Assembly (NCBI GenBank): GCA_002354635.1
Contig: DELZ01000001.1
Coordinates: 170,983 to 234,982, forward strand
DNA from: Sphingomonadales bacterium UBA2683
GTDB taxonomy: Bacteria; Pseudomonadota; Alphaproteobacteria; Sphingomonadales; Sphingomonadaceae
Direction: 5' to 3'
DNA length: 64,000 nt
Shown here: piece after piece, positions 52,610-61,361 of the stretch
Layout of the letters: the number at the start of each line of letters is the position of its first letter
How positions within the stretch are numbered: position 1 is the stretch's first letter
The notes under the pieces: generated by a model
What the model was told of the DNA's origin: nothing
What the model saw: only the letters and a program-made list of their open reading frames with translations
Databases searched by the model: none
Translations under genes and position numbers: made by a program

Positions 52610-53485
52610 ATGGCCAGTCTTAAAGAACTGAAAGATCGGATCGCGTCGGTCAAGTCGACCCAGAAGATCACCAAGGCCAAAAAAATGGTGGCCGCTGCCA
52701 AACTGCGCCGGGCGCAGATGGCGGCGGAAGCCGCGCGCCCTTATGCCGACCGGATGGAAAAGGTGATGGCGAGCCTCGCCTCCAAGGTTTCGATTGACGA
52801 AAATTCGTCGAAACTGCTGGCCGGTACCGGCAAGCTGGAAACGCATCTGCTGGTTGTCGCCACTTCGGACCGCGGCCTGTGCGGCGCGTTCAACGCCAAT
52901 ATCGTCAAGGAAGCCCGCGGCAAGGCCGAAAAGCTTGCGGGAGAAGGCCACAAGGTCCTGTTCTACATGATCGGCCGCAAAGGCATTCCGATCATCAAGC
53001 GTTTCTACCCCGGCCAGATTCTGAAACATTTTGATACGTCGACGGTCAAGGCACCCGGATATGAAGAAGCCAAGGCGATTGCCGCGGACCTGACCGCATT
53101 GATCGAAGAGGGCAAATATGACGTTGCCCATCTGTTCTTCGGCAAGTTCAAGTCCGCGCTGGTGCAGGAACCCACGGTTCAGCAGATCATCCCGATTGCT
53201 GTGCTGGACGGTGCTGTCTCCGAATCCGAAGGTGCAGTGGACTATGAGCCGGACGAAGAAGAAATTCTCGCAGAACTGCTCCCGCGCAACCTGACCACCC
53301 AGATTTTTGGAGCATTGCTGGAAAATAACGCGTCGGAACAGGGTGCGTCGATGACCGCCATGGACAATGCAACCCGCAATGCCGGCGATCTGATCGACAA
53401 CCTTACGATTATTTACAACCGCAGCCGTCAGGCCGCGATTACCACCGAACTGATTGAAATCATCGCTGGCGCTGAAGCGCTCTAA
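52610..53485 (+). CDS. atpG: ATP synthase F1 subunit gamma
   Basis: 291 residues. N terminus ASLKELKDRIASVKSTQKITKAKKMVAAAKLRRAQ and C terminus NATRNAGDLIDNLTIIYNRSRQAAITTELIEIIAGAEAL form the rotor coiled coil; TSDRGLCGAFN is in the central domain. Full length. Ribosome site is weak, so it may depend on coupling through the repeat region. Confidence 0.97.
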   Translation: MASLKELKDRIASVKSTQKITKAKKMVAAAKLRRAQMAAEAARPYADRMEKVMASLASKVSIDENSSKLLAGTGKLETHLLVVATSDRGLCGAFNANIVKEARGKAEKLAGEGHKVLFYMIGRKGIPIIKRFYPGQILKHFDTSTVKAPGYEEAKAIAADLTALIEEGKYDVAHLFFGKFKSALVQEPTVQQIIPIAVLDGAVSESEGAVDYEPDEEEILAELLPRNLTTQIFGALLENNASEQGASMTAMDNATRNAGDLIDNLTIIYNRSRQAAITTELIEIIAGAEAL

Positions 53486-53510
53486 AGCACGTACGCAAGG
53501 AAACGGAAAA

Positions 53511-54956
53511 ATGGCAAAAACCAAAAATGTAGGCCGCATTTCACAGGTCATCGGCGCTGTTGTCGACGTCACCTTTGATAACGAGATCCCGGCAATTCTC
53601 TCGGCTCTGGAAACCGACAACAACGGCAACCGGCTGGTGCTCGAGGTTGCACAGCATCTCGGCGAGAACACGGTTCGCACGATCGCCATGGATGCGACCG
53701 AAGGCCTGACCCGCGGTCAGGAAGTGACCGACACCGGTTCGCAGATCATGATGCCGGTTGGCCCTGAAACGCTCGGCCGGATCATGAACGTGATCGGCGA
53801 GCCAATCGACGAACGCGGCCCGATCGGCAACAAGACCACCGCGCCTATTCACGCGGAAGCGCCTGCTTTTGTGGACCAGTCGACCGAGAATGAAATTCTG
53901 GTGACCGGCATCAAGGTTGTCGATCTGCTCGCACCTTATGCAAAGGGCGGCAAAATTGGCCTGTTCGGTGGTGCCGGCGTGGGCAAGACCGTGCTGATCC
54001 AGGAACTGATCAACAATATCGCGAAAGGCCACGGCGGTACATCGGTGTTCGCCGGTGTTGGTGAGCGTACCCGCGAAGGTAACGATCTCTATCACGAATT
54101 TCTCGACGCTGGCGTTATCGCCAAGGATGCCGACGGCAATCCGAAGTCGGAAGGTTCGAAAGTGGCGCTGGTCTTCGGCCAGATGAACGAACCTCCCGGC
54201 GCGCGTGCGCGTGTGGCTCTGTCCGGCCTGACGCAGGCGGAATATTTCCGCGACGTCGAAGGCCAGGACGTGTTGTTCTTCATCGACAACATCTTCCGCT
54301 TCACCCAGGCCGGTTCGGAAGTGTCCGCACTTCTCGGCCGTATTCCTTCGGCTGTGGGCTATCAGCCTACTCTGTCGACCGACATGGGCGCATTGCAGGA
54401 ACGGATTACCTCCACCAACAAGGGTTCGATTACATCGGTTCAGGCCATTTATGTTCCTGCCGATGACTTGACCGACCCTGCCCCGGCAACATCCTTTGCC
54501 CACTTGGACGCAACCACCGTTTTGAACCGTGCAATTTCGGAGCTCGGTATCTACCCGGCTGTGGATCCGCTCGATTCCACCTCGCGTGTTCTTGAACCCC
54601 GCGTTGTCGGCCAGGAACATTATGATACGGCGCGTGCTGTTCAGGAAACACTGCAGAAATATAAGTCTTTGCAGGACATCATTGCCATTCTCGGCATGGA
54701 CGAGCTTTCGGAAGAAGATAAGCTGGTCGTTCAGCGTGCCCGCAAAATCCAGAAATTCCTGTCTCAGCCCTTCCACGTTGCGGAAGTCTTTACCGGCATC
54801 CCCGGCAAGTTCGTCGATCTGGAAGACACGATCAAGTCGTTCAAGGCCGTGGTCGATGGCGAATATGATCATCTTCCCGAAAACGCCTTCTACATGGTCG
54901 GCGGCATCGAAGAAGCGATCGAAAAAGGCAAGAAAATGGCAGCTGAAGCGGCCTAA
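53511..54956 (+). CDS. atpD: ATP synthase F1 subunit beta
   Basis: 481 residues from the ATG at 53511 (AAGGAAACGG before it). Catalytic P-loop GGAGVGKTV, catalytic glutamate in GVGERTREG, DELSEED-like motif in ILGMDELSEEDKLVV, which carries the contact to gamma. Twenty-five bases after atpG. The longer frame upstream overlaps atpG and is not used. Confidence 0.98.
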   Translation: MAKTKNVGRISQVIGAVVDVTFDNEIPAILSALETDNNGNRLVLEVAQHLGENTVRTIAMDATEGLTRGQEVTDTGSQIMMPVGPETLGRIMNVIGEPIDERGPIGNKTTAPIHAEAPAFVDQSTENEILVTGIKVVDLLAPYAKGGKIGLFGGAGVGKTVLIQELINNIAKGHGGTSVFAGVGERTREGNDLYHEFLDAGVIAKDADGNPKSEGSKVALVFGQMNEPPGARARVALSGLTQAEYFRDVEGQDVLFFIDNIFRFTQAGSEVSALLGRIPSAVGYQPTLSTDMGALQERITSTNKGSITSVQAIYVPADDLTDPAPATSFAHLDATTVLNRAISELGIYPAVDPLDSTSRVLEPRVVGQEHYDTARAVQETLQKYKSLQDIIAILGMDELSEEDKLVVQRARKIQKFLSQPFHVAEVFTGIPGKFVDLEDTIKSFKAVVDGEYDHLPENAFYMVGGIEEAIEKGKKMAAEAA

Positions 54957-54966
54957 TCCATTAAAT

Positions 54967-54988
54967 CCCTCTCCCTCGCGGGAGAGGG
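54967..54988 (+). repeat. CCTCTCCC hairpin core between atpD and atpC
   Basis: CCCTCTCCC-tcgc-GGGAGAGGG is a perfect 9 bp stem with a four-base loop. It is the core of the repeat that flanks the DUF559 gene, found here alone inside the F1 operon. Confidence 0.8.
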
Positions 54989-55007
54989 CCTAGGAATAGA
55001 AAAAGAC

Positions 55008-55265
55008 ATGGCAGATCTGCATTTCGAACTCGTAACCCCAGAGAAACTCGTCCGGTCGGAAGATGTGTTCATGGTGGTTGTACCCGGCACCGAAGGTGAT
55101 TTCGGCGTTCTGGCCAATCATGCCGGCGTGATGTCGACGATCCGCGACGCCGACCTGCTTATCTATGCCAGCGAAGGCGCTACGCCGGAGACAATTTCGG
55201 TCCAGGGCGGCTTTGCCCAGGTGGATGAAAAGGGTTTGACGGTCCTCGCCGAAGCTATAAGCTAA
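55008..55265 (+). CDS. atpC: ATP synthase F1 subunit epsilon
   Basis: 85 residues: the N-terminal beta-sandwich only (LHFELVTPEKLVRSEDVFMVVVPGTEGDFGVLANHAGVMSTI). The C-terminal helical hairpin that inhibits ATP hydrolysis in longer homologues is missing, as in other alphaproteobacteria that use the zeta inhibitor instead. It ends the F1 operon. The 223 bases after it hold no feature I can support. Confidence 0.95.
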   Translation: MADLHFELVTPEKLVRSEDVFMVVVPGTEGDFGVLANHAGVMSTIRDADLLIYASEGATPETISVQGGFAQVDEKGLTVLAEAIS

Positions 55266-55488
55266 TCGCGCTATCGCCGTTTTGGACGACATTATTGGAT
55301 TGGGCCCGCTGCCATGTCCTGCCATGCCGACAACTGCCAAATCGGCAAATGAATGCACCTCGCAGTCCCACTGCGGAGAACAGCTTTCCAACCGCTGGCG
55401 GAATTGCAATTTGGCCAATGGGCCAAATAGGTCAGAAATTTCTGCGCGCCATGGATGATCTGGCAAGCCGGCATCCATCGGGCAACTT

Positions 55489-56610
55489 ATGAACAGCTCG
55501 GCACCAATCGTTCATTTCCTATACCAGCCGGGCACTGGCGGGCTGGACCGCGTTGCAATTTTGCTCGCCAACGGCATGGCCAAACGCGGTGTTCCGGTTG
55601 AATTATGGCTGACGAAAGCCACTGGCCGCGTCGCTGATCTAATTGCTGCAGAGGTGAAGGTCCGGATGGTTCCAACACCCCAAGTTGGCGGGCGAGGATT
55701 GCAGTTGTTCCTTCAGATTCCCGCGCTCGCAAGGATGATCCGCAAGCACCGGCCACAAGTGATTTTTTCGGCTGGTAACCAGTCGAACCTGTCCCTCGCC
55801 ATCGCGGGCAAGCTTGCCGGTCAAACCCAGACAAAGATCATCCAGAAAATTACCAACCCGATCCTGCGCCCGGGATCCGGCAGACGGCCAAGATGGTTCC
55901 GGAGATGGCGATTTGGCTTCACCGCACGATTGGGTGATGTCACTCTGACACTTAGCGCGGCGGATGCGGAACAATATTCGCAAGTCTATCCGCACGCCGC
56001 AGGAAAGTTTCTTGCGATTCCCAATGCCTATGTCACCGACTCAATGCTGGTTTCGGGAAAGGCGCGGGGCCCGCGTGATCCAGCATTGCCACCGCGGCTG
56101 CTAGCGGTCGGACGCGTCGCACCGCAGAAAGGCTATCGCACGCTAATCTCTGCCCTGGCCCACATTGCGGATCGTCCTTGGTCGATGACAATATTGGGCG
56201 ATGGTCCGCTCCTCGAAGATGCAAAAAATTGGGCCTCGAAATCGGACCTGACCGGCCGGATCGAATTCCGGGGATTTGTCAGTGATGTAACCTCCTATTT
56301 CGCGCAGTCGGACATACTCGTCCTGTCCTCACAATGGGAAGGATTTCCGGCGGTCCCGATCGAGGCCATGGCCTCGGGCTGCGCCGTTGTCGCCACCGAT
56401 TGCTCGGCAGGCTTGACCGCGTTGCTGAACGAGAACGGTCAAAACACAGTCCCTATCCAGAGCCCCGAAGCGCTTGCCAGGGCGATTGCGGATGAGATGG
56501 ACTGCCCGCAGCAGATCGGGACCATATGGGCCAGTGCAACCACCTATTCTGTCGAAAACAGCGTTGACGAGCATCTCCGGCTTGTGGATCGCCTGTGCAC
56601 GACACCCTAG
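55489..56610 (+). CDS. Family 4 glycosyltransferase
   Basis: 373 residues with a two-domain GT-B layout. The donor-binding domain shows LLAVGRVAPQKGYRTLISAL, MTILGDGPLLEDAKNWA, IEFRGFVSDVTSYFAQSDILVLSSQWEGFPAVPIEAMASGCAVVAT, with the E-x7-E-like glutamates expected of a retaining GT4 enzyme. The N-terminal GTGGLDRVAILLANGMAKRG is the acceptor side. It probably adds a sugar to a surface glycan or lipid. It ends tail-to-tail with the DMT gene, sharing the CTAG of both stops. Confidence 0.9.
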   Translation: MNSSAPIVHFLYQPGTGGLDRVAILLANGMAKRGVPVELWLTKATGRVADLIAAEVKVRMVPTPQVGGRGLQLFLQIPALARMIRKHRPQVIFSAGNQSNLSLAIAGKLAGQTQTKIIQKITNPILRPGSGRRPRWFRRWRFGFTARLGDVTLTLSAADAEQYSQVYPHAAGKFLAIPNAYVTDSMLVSGKARGPRDPALPPRLLAVGRVAPQKGYRTLISALAHIADRPWSMTILGDGPLLEDAKNWASKSDLTGRIEFRGFVSDVTSYFAQSDILVLSSQWEGFPAVPIEAMASGCAVVATDCSAGLTALLNENGQNTVPIQSPEALARAIADEMDCPQQIGTIWASATTYSVENSVDEHLRLVDRLCTTP

Positions 56611-57527
56611 GCCTCCAGAACTGTACTTACCCGTCGCGCGCTGCGCCAGAGCAACAAACCGCTGAAAATTATCAATAGCCCGCCCAGCATTGCGGTTCCG
56701 TCGATCGGATCGCCAAAGGCGAACACGCTGATTGCTGTAGCGATCAGCAGCTGGATATAGACAATCGGAGCAATCGCGGCGGCAGTCGTTCGCATCGTTG
56801 CCATGAACAGCAGGAAATGGCAGCCGGTCGCGGTCAGCGCCACCAGCAGGCAGCGCAGGATGACGTCCCAATCCGGCGCACCGGGAATAGCCATGGCGGG
56901 CACCAGCCAATTTCCGAACAGGGCGGCGAGTATCAGGAAGGCAGCCGCCCAGAACGCAATGTAAAATTGCGCGGCGAAGATCGAGCGCTGGGTCGACACC
57001 ATGCGGTTGAGGATCAGCATCGCAGACATGGCAAAGGCCGAAATAAGTGGCAATATCGCAACCCAGCCAAAGGCGGAAACATTAGGACGGAGCATTATCA
57101 GGACCCCGCCAAAGGCGATGATCGTGGCGACCCAAGTCCGGGGAGGCATGTTTTCTTTCAGAAACCAGCCGGAAAACAGGGCTGTAAGGATCGGGTTGAC
57201 GAACGATATCGCCACCGCATCAGCCAGAGGCATGACATAAATGGCCGAAAAAAAGCTTATAGTCCCAACGAATAGCGCGAATCCGCGCGCCATGTGAAGC
57301 CAGGGCCGGTTGACCTGAAACCCGCGACGGCCTTCACGTATGAACAGGATCGCGGCCAGCGCCAGCGCACCGATCGAAAAACGAAGCGCCGCGACAGCCG
57401 GGGCTGGCCAGTCTCCGGCCATCGACTTGATCACGGCATCGCCAAGCGGGAAACCGGCAAACGCAACCAGCGCCAGCGTGATCCCCCCTGCGGCAGCCCG
57501 TTCACGGGAAGGGTCAGCGGCCAACAT
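56607..57527 (-). CDS. DMT/EamA-family transporter
   Basis: 306 residues from the ATG at 57527, with ten membrane segments in two EamA repeats (VAALRFSIGALALAAILF..., YVMPLADAVAISFVNPILTALFSGWFLKE and the second-half IVYIQLLIATAISVFAFGD). Members export amino acids, metabolites or nucleotide precursors. An AGAAAGAGAA site precedes the start. The four-base overlap with the glycosyltransferase stop is convergent. Confidence 0.88.
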   Translation of the reverse strand: MLAADPSRERAAAGGITLALVAFAGFPLGDAVIKSMAGDWPAPAVAALRFSIGALALAAILFIREGRRGFQVNRPWLHMARGFALFVGTISFFSAIYVMPLADAVAISFVNPILTALFSGWFLKENMPPRTWVATIIAFGGVLIMLRPNVSAFGWVAILPLISAFAMSAMLILNRMVSTQRSIFAAQFYIAFWAAAFLILAALFGNWLVPAMAIPGAPDWDVILRCLLVALTATGCHFLLFMATMRTTAAAIAPIVYIQLLIATAISVFAFGDPIDGTAMLGGLLIIFSGLLLWRSARRVSTVLEA

Positions 57528-57697
57528 TTCTCTTTCTGTGCATTTTGATGGCTTAACGGCTGCTCCGGGCCGCACAAGTCACAAAAAATGCTTACGCACT
57601 TATCCCTGCAGAATCCTTCAGATTTACCAGTTTATTAACCATTTTCGGGGAAAGAGGGCATTGATCCTATGATTTTAGACATATCGGACAGAAGAGC

Positions 57698-59227
57698 ATG
57701 AGCGCATTTGGCAAGAAAAATGGACTGGGCGGCGGCAAACCATCCTTTGGCGTAGCGAAGCCGATGACCGGAGGTAGCAAGAAAACTGCCGATACCGAGA
57801 GGCGCGAGAATACGCAGGGTGGCAATCAGTTTCCACCGCTGGAATCCGTTCCGCTTCCCGGCGACGAAGCACCATCCGCTCCGGCTCCCGCTCAAAGCGA
57901 AGCCATGGCAAGGCTCTCCGAACGCTCGCAACCTCTGGCGGAAGGTGCCGATAAGGATGAAGGTTTCGGCGCTTCTGTCCACAAGATCAAGGAACAGGTC
58001 CTGCCGCGCCTGCTCGAGCGCGTTGACCCGGAAGCCGCGGCGACGCTGAACAAGGAAGAACTGACCGAAGAATTCCGTCCGATCATCATGGAAGTTCTGA
58101 CCGAGCTGAAGCTGACGCTCAACCGGCGCGAACAATTTGCGCTGGAAAAGGTGCTGGTGGACGAACTGCTCGGTTTCGGACCTCTGGAAGAGCTTCTGCA
58201 AAACCCGGATATCTCGGATATCATGGTTAATGGACCCGAACAGACCTACATCGAAATCAAGGGCAAGCTTGAAATCGCCCCGATCCAGTTCCGCGACGAG
58301 GAACATCTTTTCCAGATCGCCCAGCGGATCGTGAACCAGGTCGGCCGCCGCGTCGACCAGACCACACCGCTTGCCGACGCCCGTCTGAAGGACGGTTCGC
58401 GTGTGAACGTAATCGTGCCACCGCTGAGCCTGAAGGGCACGGCGATCTCGATTCGTAAATTTTCAGAGAAGCCGATCACGCTCGACCTGATGAAGGGCTT
58501 CGGCTCGATGTCCGACGAAATGTGCACAGTACTCAAGATCGCCGGCGCCTGCCGCTTCAACGTCGTGATCTCCGGCGGTACCGGTTCGGGTAAAACGACC
58601 ATGCTCAACGCCATGTCGAAGATGATCGATCCCGGCGAACGCGTGCTGACGATCGAGGATGCTGCCGAGCTTCGCCTGCAGCAGCCACACTGGCTGCCGC
58701 TCGAAACCCGGCCGCCGAACCTCGAGGGCGAAGGTGCGATCACCATCGGCGACCTCGTCAAGAACGCCCTGCGTATGCGTCCTGACCGGATCATCCTTGG
58801 TGAGATTCGCGGCGCCGAATGTTTCGACCTTCTCGCCGCGATGAACACCGGCCATGACGGCTCCATGTGTACGCTTCACGCCAACAGCCCGCGCGAATGT
58901 CTCGGCCGTATGGAGAACATGATCCTGATGGGCGACATCAAGATCCCGAAAGAAGCTATTTCGCGCCAGATCGCGGAATCGGTCGATCTGATCGTCCAGG
59001 TGAAACGTCTGCGTGACGGTTCGCGCCGGACCACCAACATCACCGAAGTGATCGGAATGGAAGGCGATGTGATCGTCACCCAGGAACTGTTCAAATATCA
59101 GTATCTCGACGAGGATGCCGACGGCAAGATCATCGGCGAATATGTGTCCGCCGGCCTGCGTCCCTATACGCTGGAAAAAGCCCGCCAATATGGCTTTGAC
59201 CAGCCGCTGCTGGAAGCCTGCCTCTAG
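57698..59227 (+). CDS. cpaF: CpaF/TadA-type secretion ATPase
   Basis: 509 residues. A disordered N-terminal 90 residues (AFGKKNGLGGGKPSFG...) precedes the type II/IV secretion ATPase core: LLGFGPLEELLQNPDISDIMVNGPEQTYIE, Walker A GGTGSGKTTMLN, LRMRPDRIILGEIRGAECFDLLAAMNTGHDGSMCTLHAN. It powers assembly of Flp/Tad pili. The other tad genes (cpaA-E, tadB, tadC) are absent from both sides here. The preceding gap is AT-rich; the start has an AGAAGAG site. Confidence 0.93.
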   Translation: MSAFGKKNGLGGGKPSFGVAKPMTGGSKKTADTERRENTQGGNQFPPLESVPLPGDEAPSAPAPAQSEAMARLSERSQPLAEGADKDEGFGASVHKIKEQVLPRLLERVDPEAAATLNKEELTEEFRPIIMEVLTELKLTLNRREQFALEKVLVDELLGFGPLEELLQNPDISDIMVNGPEQTYIEIKGKLEIAPIQFRDEEHLFQIAQRIVNQVGRRVDQTTPLADARLKDGSRVNVIVPPLSLKGTAISIRKFSEKPITLDLMKGFGSMSDEMCTVLKIAGACRFNVVISGGTGSGKTTMLNAMSKMIDPGERVLTIEDAAELRLQQPHWLPLETRPPNLEGEGAITIGDLVKNALRMRPDRIILGEIRGAECFDLLAAMNTGHDGSMCTLHANSPRECLGRMENMILMGDIKIPKEAISRQIAESVDLIVQVKRLRDGSRRTTNITEVIGMEGDVIVTQELFKYQYLDEDADGKIIGEYVSAGLRPYTLEKARQYGFDQPLLEACL

Positions 59228-59234
59228 TCACAAC

Positions 59235-59432
59235 TCATCCGGTCGACAGAATGCCAAGACCAAAGGCTATAGATATGCCGAAGGTCAGCAAGGCCAGAGC
59301 CGTGATCGTCGACCAGGGCATGAATCCCACATCATCGATATTACGCCGGTTGCTGCGCCGGCGATTGCCTATTTCTGCAATCACCGCCACCGTGCCAGAC
59401 AGACCGCACAGAACCATCCACAGCGGCGGCAT
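59235..59432 (-). CDS. Small two-helix membrane protein after mmsB
   Basis: 65 residues: a first segment PPLWMVLCGLSGTVAVIAEI, a basic loop (GNRRRSNRRNIDD), and a second segment ITALALLTFGISIAFGLGIL. It starts seven bases after the mmsB stop and lies in the same unit. I recognise no family; the clear positive-inside pattern makes a real gene more likely than chance. Confidence 0.55.
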   Translation of the reverse strand: MPPLWMVLCGLSGTVAVIAEIGNRRRSNRRNIDDVGFMPWSTITALALLTFGISIAFGLGILSTG

Positions 59433-59438
59433 GGGAAA

Positions 59439-60320
59439 TCAGCCCTTGTCCAGCATGGCGATGATGCCGGAGAAATCCTTGCCGCCCTGCCCCTGTGTTT
59501 CAGCGTATCGTTCATAAAGTTTCGCGGCTTCCACACCCATCGGCACGTCCGCGCCGGCGCTTTGCGCCGCTTCCATCGCCAGCCGCAGGTCCTTGAGCAT
59601 CAAGGCAGCAGCAAAGCCGCCCTCATAGCCATTGTCGGCCGGGCTTTGCGGTCCCACGCCGGGGACCGGGCAATAGCTGGTCATCGACCAGTTCTGGCCG
59701 GAGGCCTTGGAGGAGATGTCGTAGAAGGTCTGCAGGTCGAGACCCAGTTTCTCCGCCATCTTGAACGTCTCGCAGGTCGCGATCATCGAGGCGCCGAGCA
59801 GCATGTTGTTGCAGATTTTCGCTGCCTGCCCTGCCCCGTTGCCGCCCGCGTGGATTACCGCCTTGCCCATGTCGGACAGAATCGGTTCGGCGCGTTTGAA
59901 GCCCTCTTCGCTGCCGCCGACCATGAACGTCAATGTACCGCCATTGGCCGCAGCGATACCACCGGATACCGGTGCATCAACAGGAACCAGGCCCTTGGCT
60001 TCCGCCATGGTCGCGACATCGCGGGCGCTGTCAACATCGATGGTCGAGCAGTCGATCACCAGGGTGCCGGGATTGGCATTGATGATGATTTCATATTCAT
60101 AGACTTTGCGGACATGGGTGCCGGCGGGAAGCATGGTCACCACGGCTTCCATATTCTGCACGGCTTGGGCCGCGTCACTGACCGGATGACAGCCCGCCTC
60201 GCCCGCGCGGGCCAAGGCTTCGCCGGACAAGTCAAAGGCATGCACCTCATGTCCTGCTTTCGCGAGGTTCGCGGCCATGCCGCCGCCCATATTGCCGAGG
60301 CCGATAAATCCGATTTTCAT
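59439..60320 (-). CDS. mmsB: 3-hydroxyisobutyrate dehydrogenase
   Basis: 293 residues from the ATG at 60320. Rossmann motif IGFIGLGNMGGGMAANLAKAGH, substrate motif DAPVSGGIAAANGGTLTFMVGG, catalytic lysine in GNGAGQAAKICNNMLLG, and the coenzyme-side MLKDLRLAMEAAQ. It oxidises 3-hydroxyisobutyrate to methylmalonate semialdehyde in valine breakdown. The upstream genes supply the earlier steps; mmsA (next step) is not in the window. Confidence 0.95.
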   Translation of the reverse strand: MKIGFIGLGNMGGGMAANLAKAGHEVHAFDLSGEALARAGEAGCHPVSDAAQAVQNMEAVVTMLPAGTHVRKVYEYEIIINANPGTLVIDCSTIDVDSARDVATMAEAKGLVPVDAPVSGGIAAANGGTLTFMVGGSEEGFKRAEPILSDMGKAVIHAGGNGAGQAAKICNNMLLGASMIATCETFKMAEKLGLDLQTFYDISSKASGQNWSMTSYCPVPGVGPQSPADNGYEGGFAAALMLKDLRLAMEAAQSAGADVPMGVEAAKLYERYAETQGQGGKDFSGIIAMLDKG

Positions 60321-60334
60321 ATTGTAAGCTCCGT

Positions 60335-60556
60335 TCAATTTTCTTTGTCTTGCTTCAGCTTCGTCAAAACGAATGACAAGCTTACGAATATCAATGCTAA
60401 AATTGGCAAAATCCAAAAAGCAACCAGCCACCAACAGATTTGAAGCAATAGATTGCGATCATCATAGGAAACCCCCGTAAAGTGGACGAGGGCGAACATG
60501 GAAACATGAGTTCCAAGCAGAATAGTAGCAAAAATCAATGTCTGACGAAATGTCAT
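60335..60556 (-). CDS. Small two-helix membrane protein before mmsB
   Basis: 73 residues: MTFRQTLIFATILLGTHVSM and VHFTG, a polar turn (VSYDDRNLL), and a second segment CWWLVAFWILPILALIFVSLSFVL, ending in lysine-rich TKLKQDKEN. GGAAA lies eight bases before the ATG at 60556. GC content is lower than that of the enzymes around it. No family recognised; it sits in the middle of the valine operon, 22 bases after the enoyl-CoA hydratase and 14 before mmsB. Confidence 0.6.
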   Translation of the reverse strand: MTFRQTLIFATILLGTHVSMFALVHFTGVSYDDRNLLLQICWWLVAFWILPILALIFVSLSFVLTKLKQDKEN

Positions 60557-60578
60557 CAAATTTCCGGGTATTTCTCGA

Positions 60579-61361
60579 TTACCGGCCTTTCCATTGGCCT
60601 TCGCGCTTCTCGATAAAGGCCGCCATGCCTTCTTTCTTGTCTTCCGTTGCAGTCAGAATCTGGAACAGCCGCCGTTCGTGGACCAATCCCTGCTCTAGAT
60701 TATTCTCAAAGGCGGCATTGACCATTTCCTTGTTCACCTGTGCGGCCATCGGCGGCATCGAAGCGACGAGAGCGGCGGATTTCATTGCCTCGTCGAGCAG
60801 ATCGTCATGCGGGACGACGCGGGCCACCAGACCGGACCGTTCGGCTTCCGCGGCATCCATCATCCGCCCGGTCAGGCACATTTCCATCGACTTGGCCTTG
60901 CCGATGGCGCGGGTTAGCCGCTGCGAACCGCCCATACCGGGCGCGACGCCAAGCTTGATTTCCGGCTGTCCGAATTTCGCCTTGTCGCTGGCGATGATAT
61001 AGTCCGCCATCATCGCAAGCTCGCAGCCGCCCCCAAGCGAGAAGCCGTTGACCGCCGCGATCCAAGGTTTGCGGGTCGCCTTGACGATATGGCTGGTCCA
61101 TTTGGCGAAGAAATCCTCAAGATAGAAATCCGCCGCCGACTTGTCGTACATTTCCTTGATATCCGCGCCGGCAGCGAAGGCCTTGTCACCGGAACCGGTC
61201 AGCACGGCACAATGCTGTGTATCGTCGCCTTGGAATGCAGCGAAAGCGTCGATCAGTTCGTCGAGCACCTGGCTGTTCAGCGCATTGAGCGCTTGCGGCC
61301 GGTTGAGCGTGATCAGGGTGACCGCACCCTTTTTCTCGGTCAGGATGGTTTCATAAGTCAT
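60579..61361 (-). CDS. Enoyl-CoA hydratase
   Basis: 260 residues from the ATG at 61361, overlapping the upstream stop (ATGA). Crotonase fold: VTLITLNRPQALNALNSQVLDEL, oxyanion-hole residues in FAAGADIKEM and VNGFSLGGGCELAMMADYIIAS, and both catalytic glutamates in GQPEIKLGVAPGMGGSQRL. In this operon it probably hydrates methacrylyl-CoA, the third step of valine breakdown, and may also serve fatty acid oxidation. Confidence 0.93.
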   Translation of the reverse strand: MTYETILTEKKGAVTLITLNRPQALNALNSQVLDELIDAFAAFQGDDTQHCAVLTGSGDKAFAAGADIKEMYDKSAADFYLEDFFAKWTSHIVKATRKPWIAAVNGFSLGGGCELAMMADYIIASDKAKFGQPEIKLGVAPGMGGSQRLTRAIGKAKSMEMCLTGRMMDAAEAERSGLVARVVPHDDLLDEAMKSAALVASMPPMAAQVNKEMVNAAFENNLEQGLVHERRLFQILTATEDKKEGMAAFIEKREGQWKGR

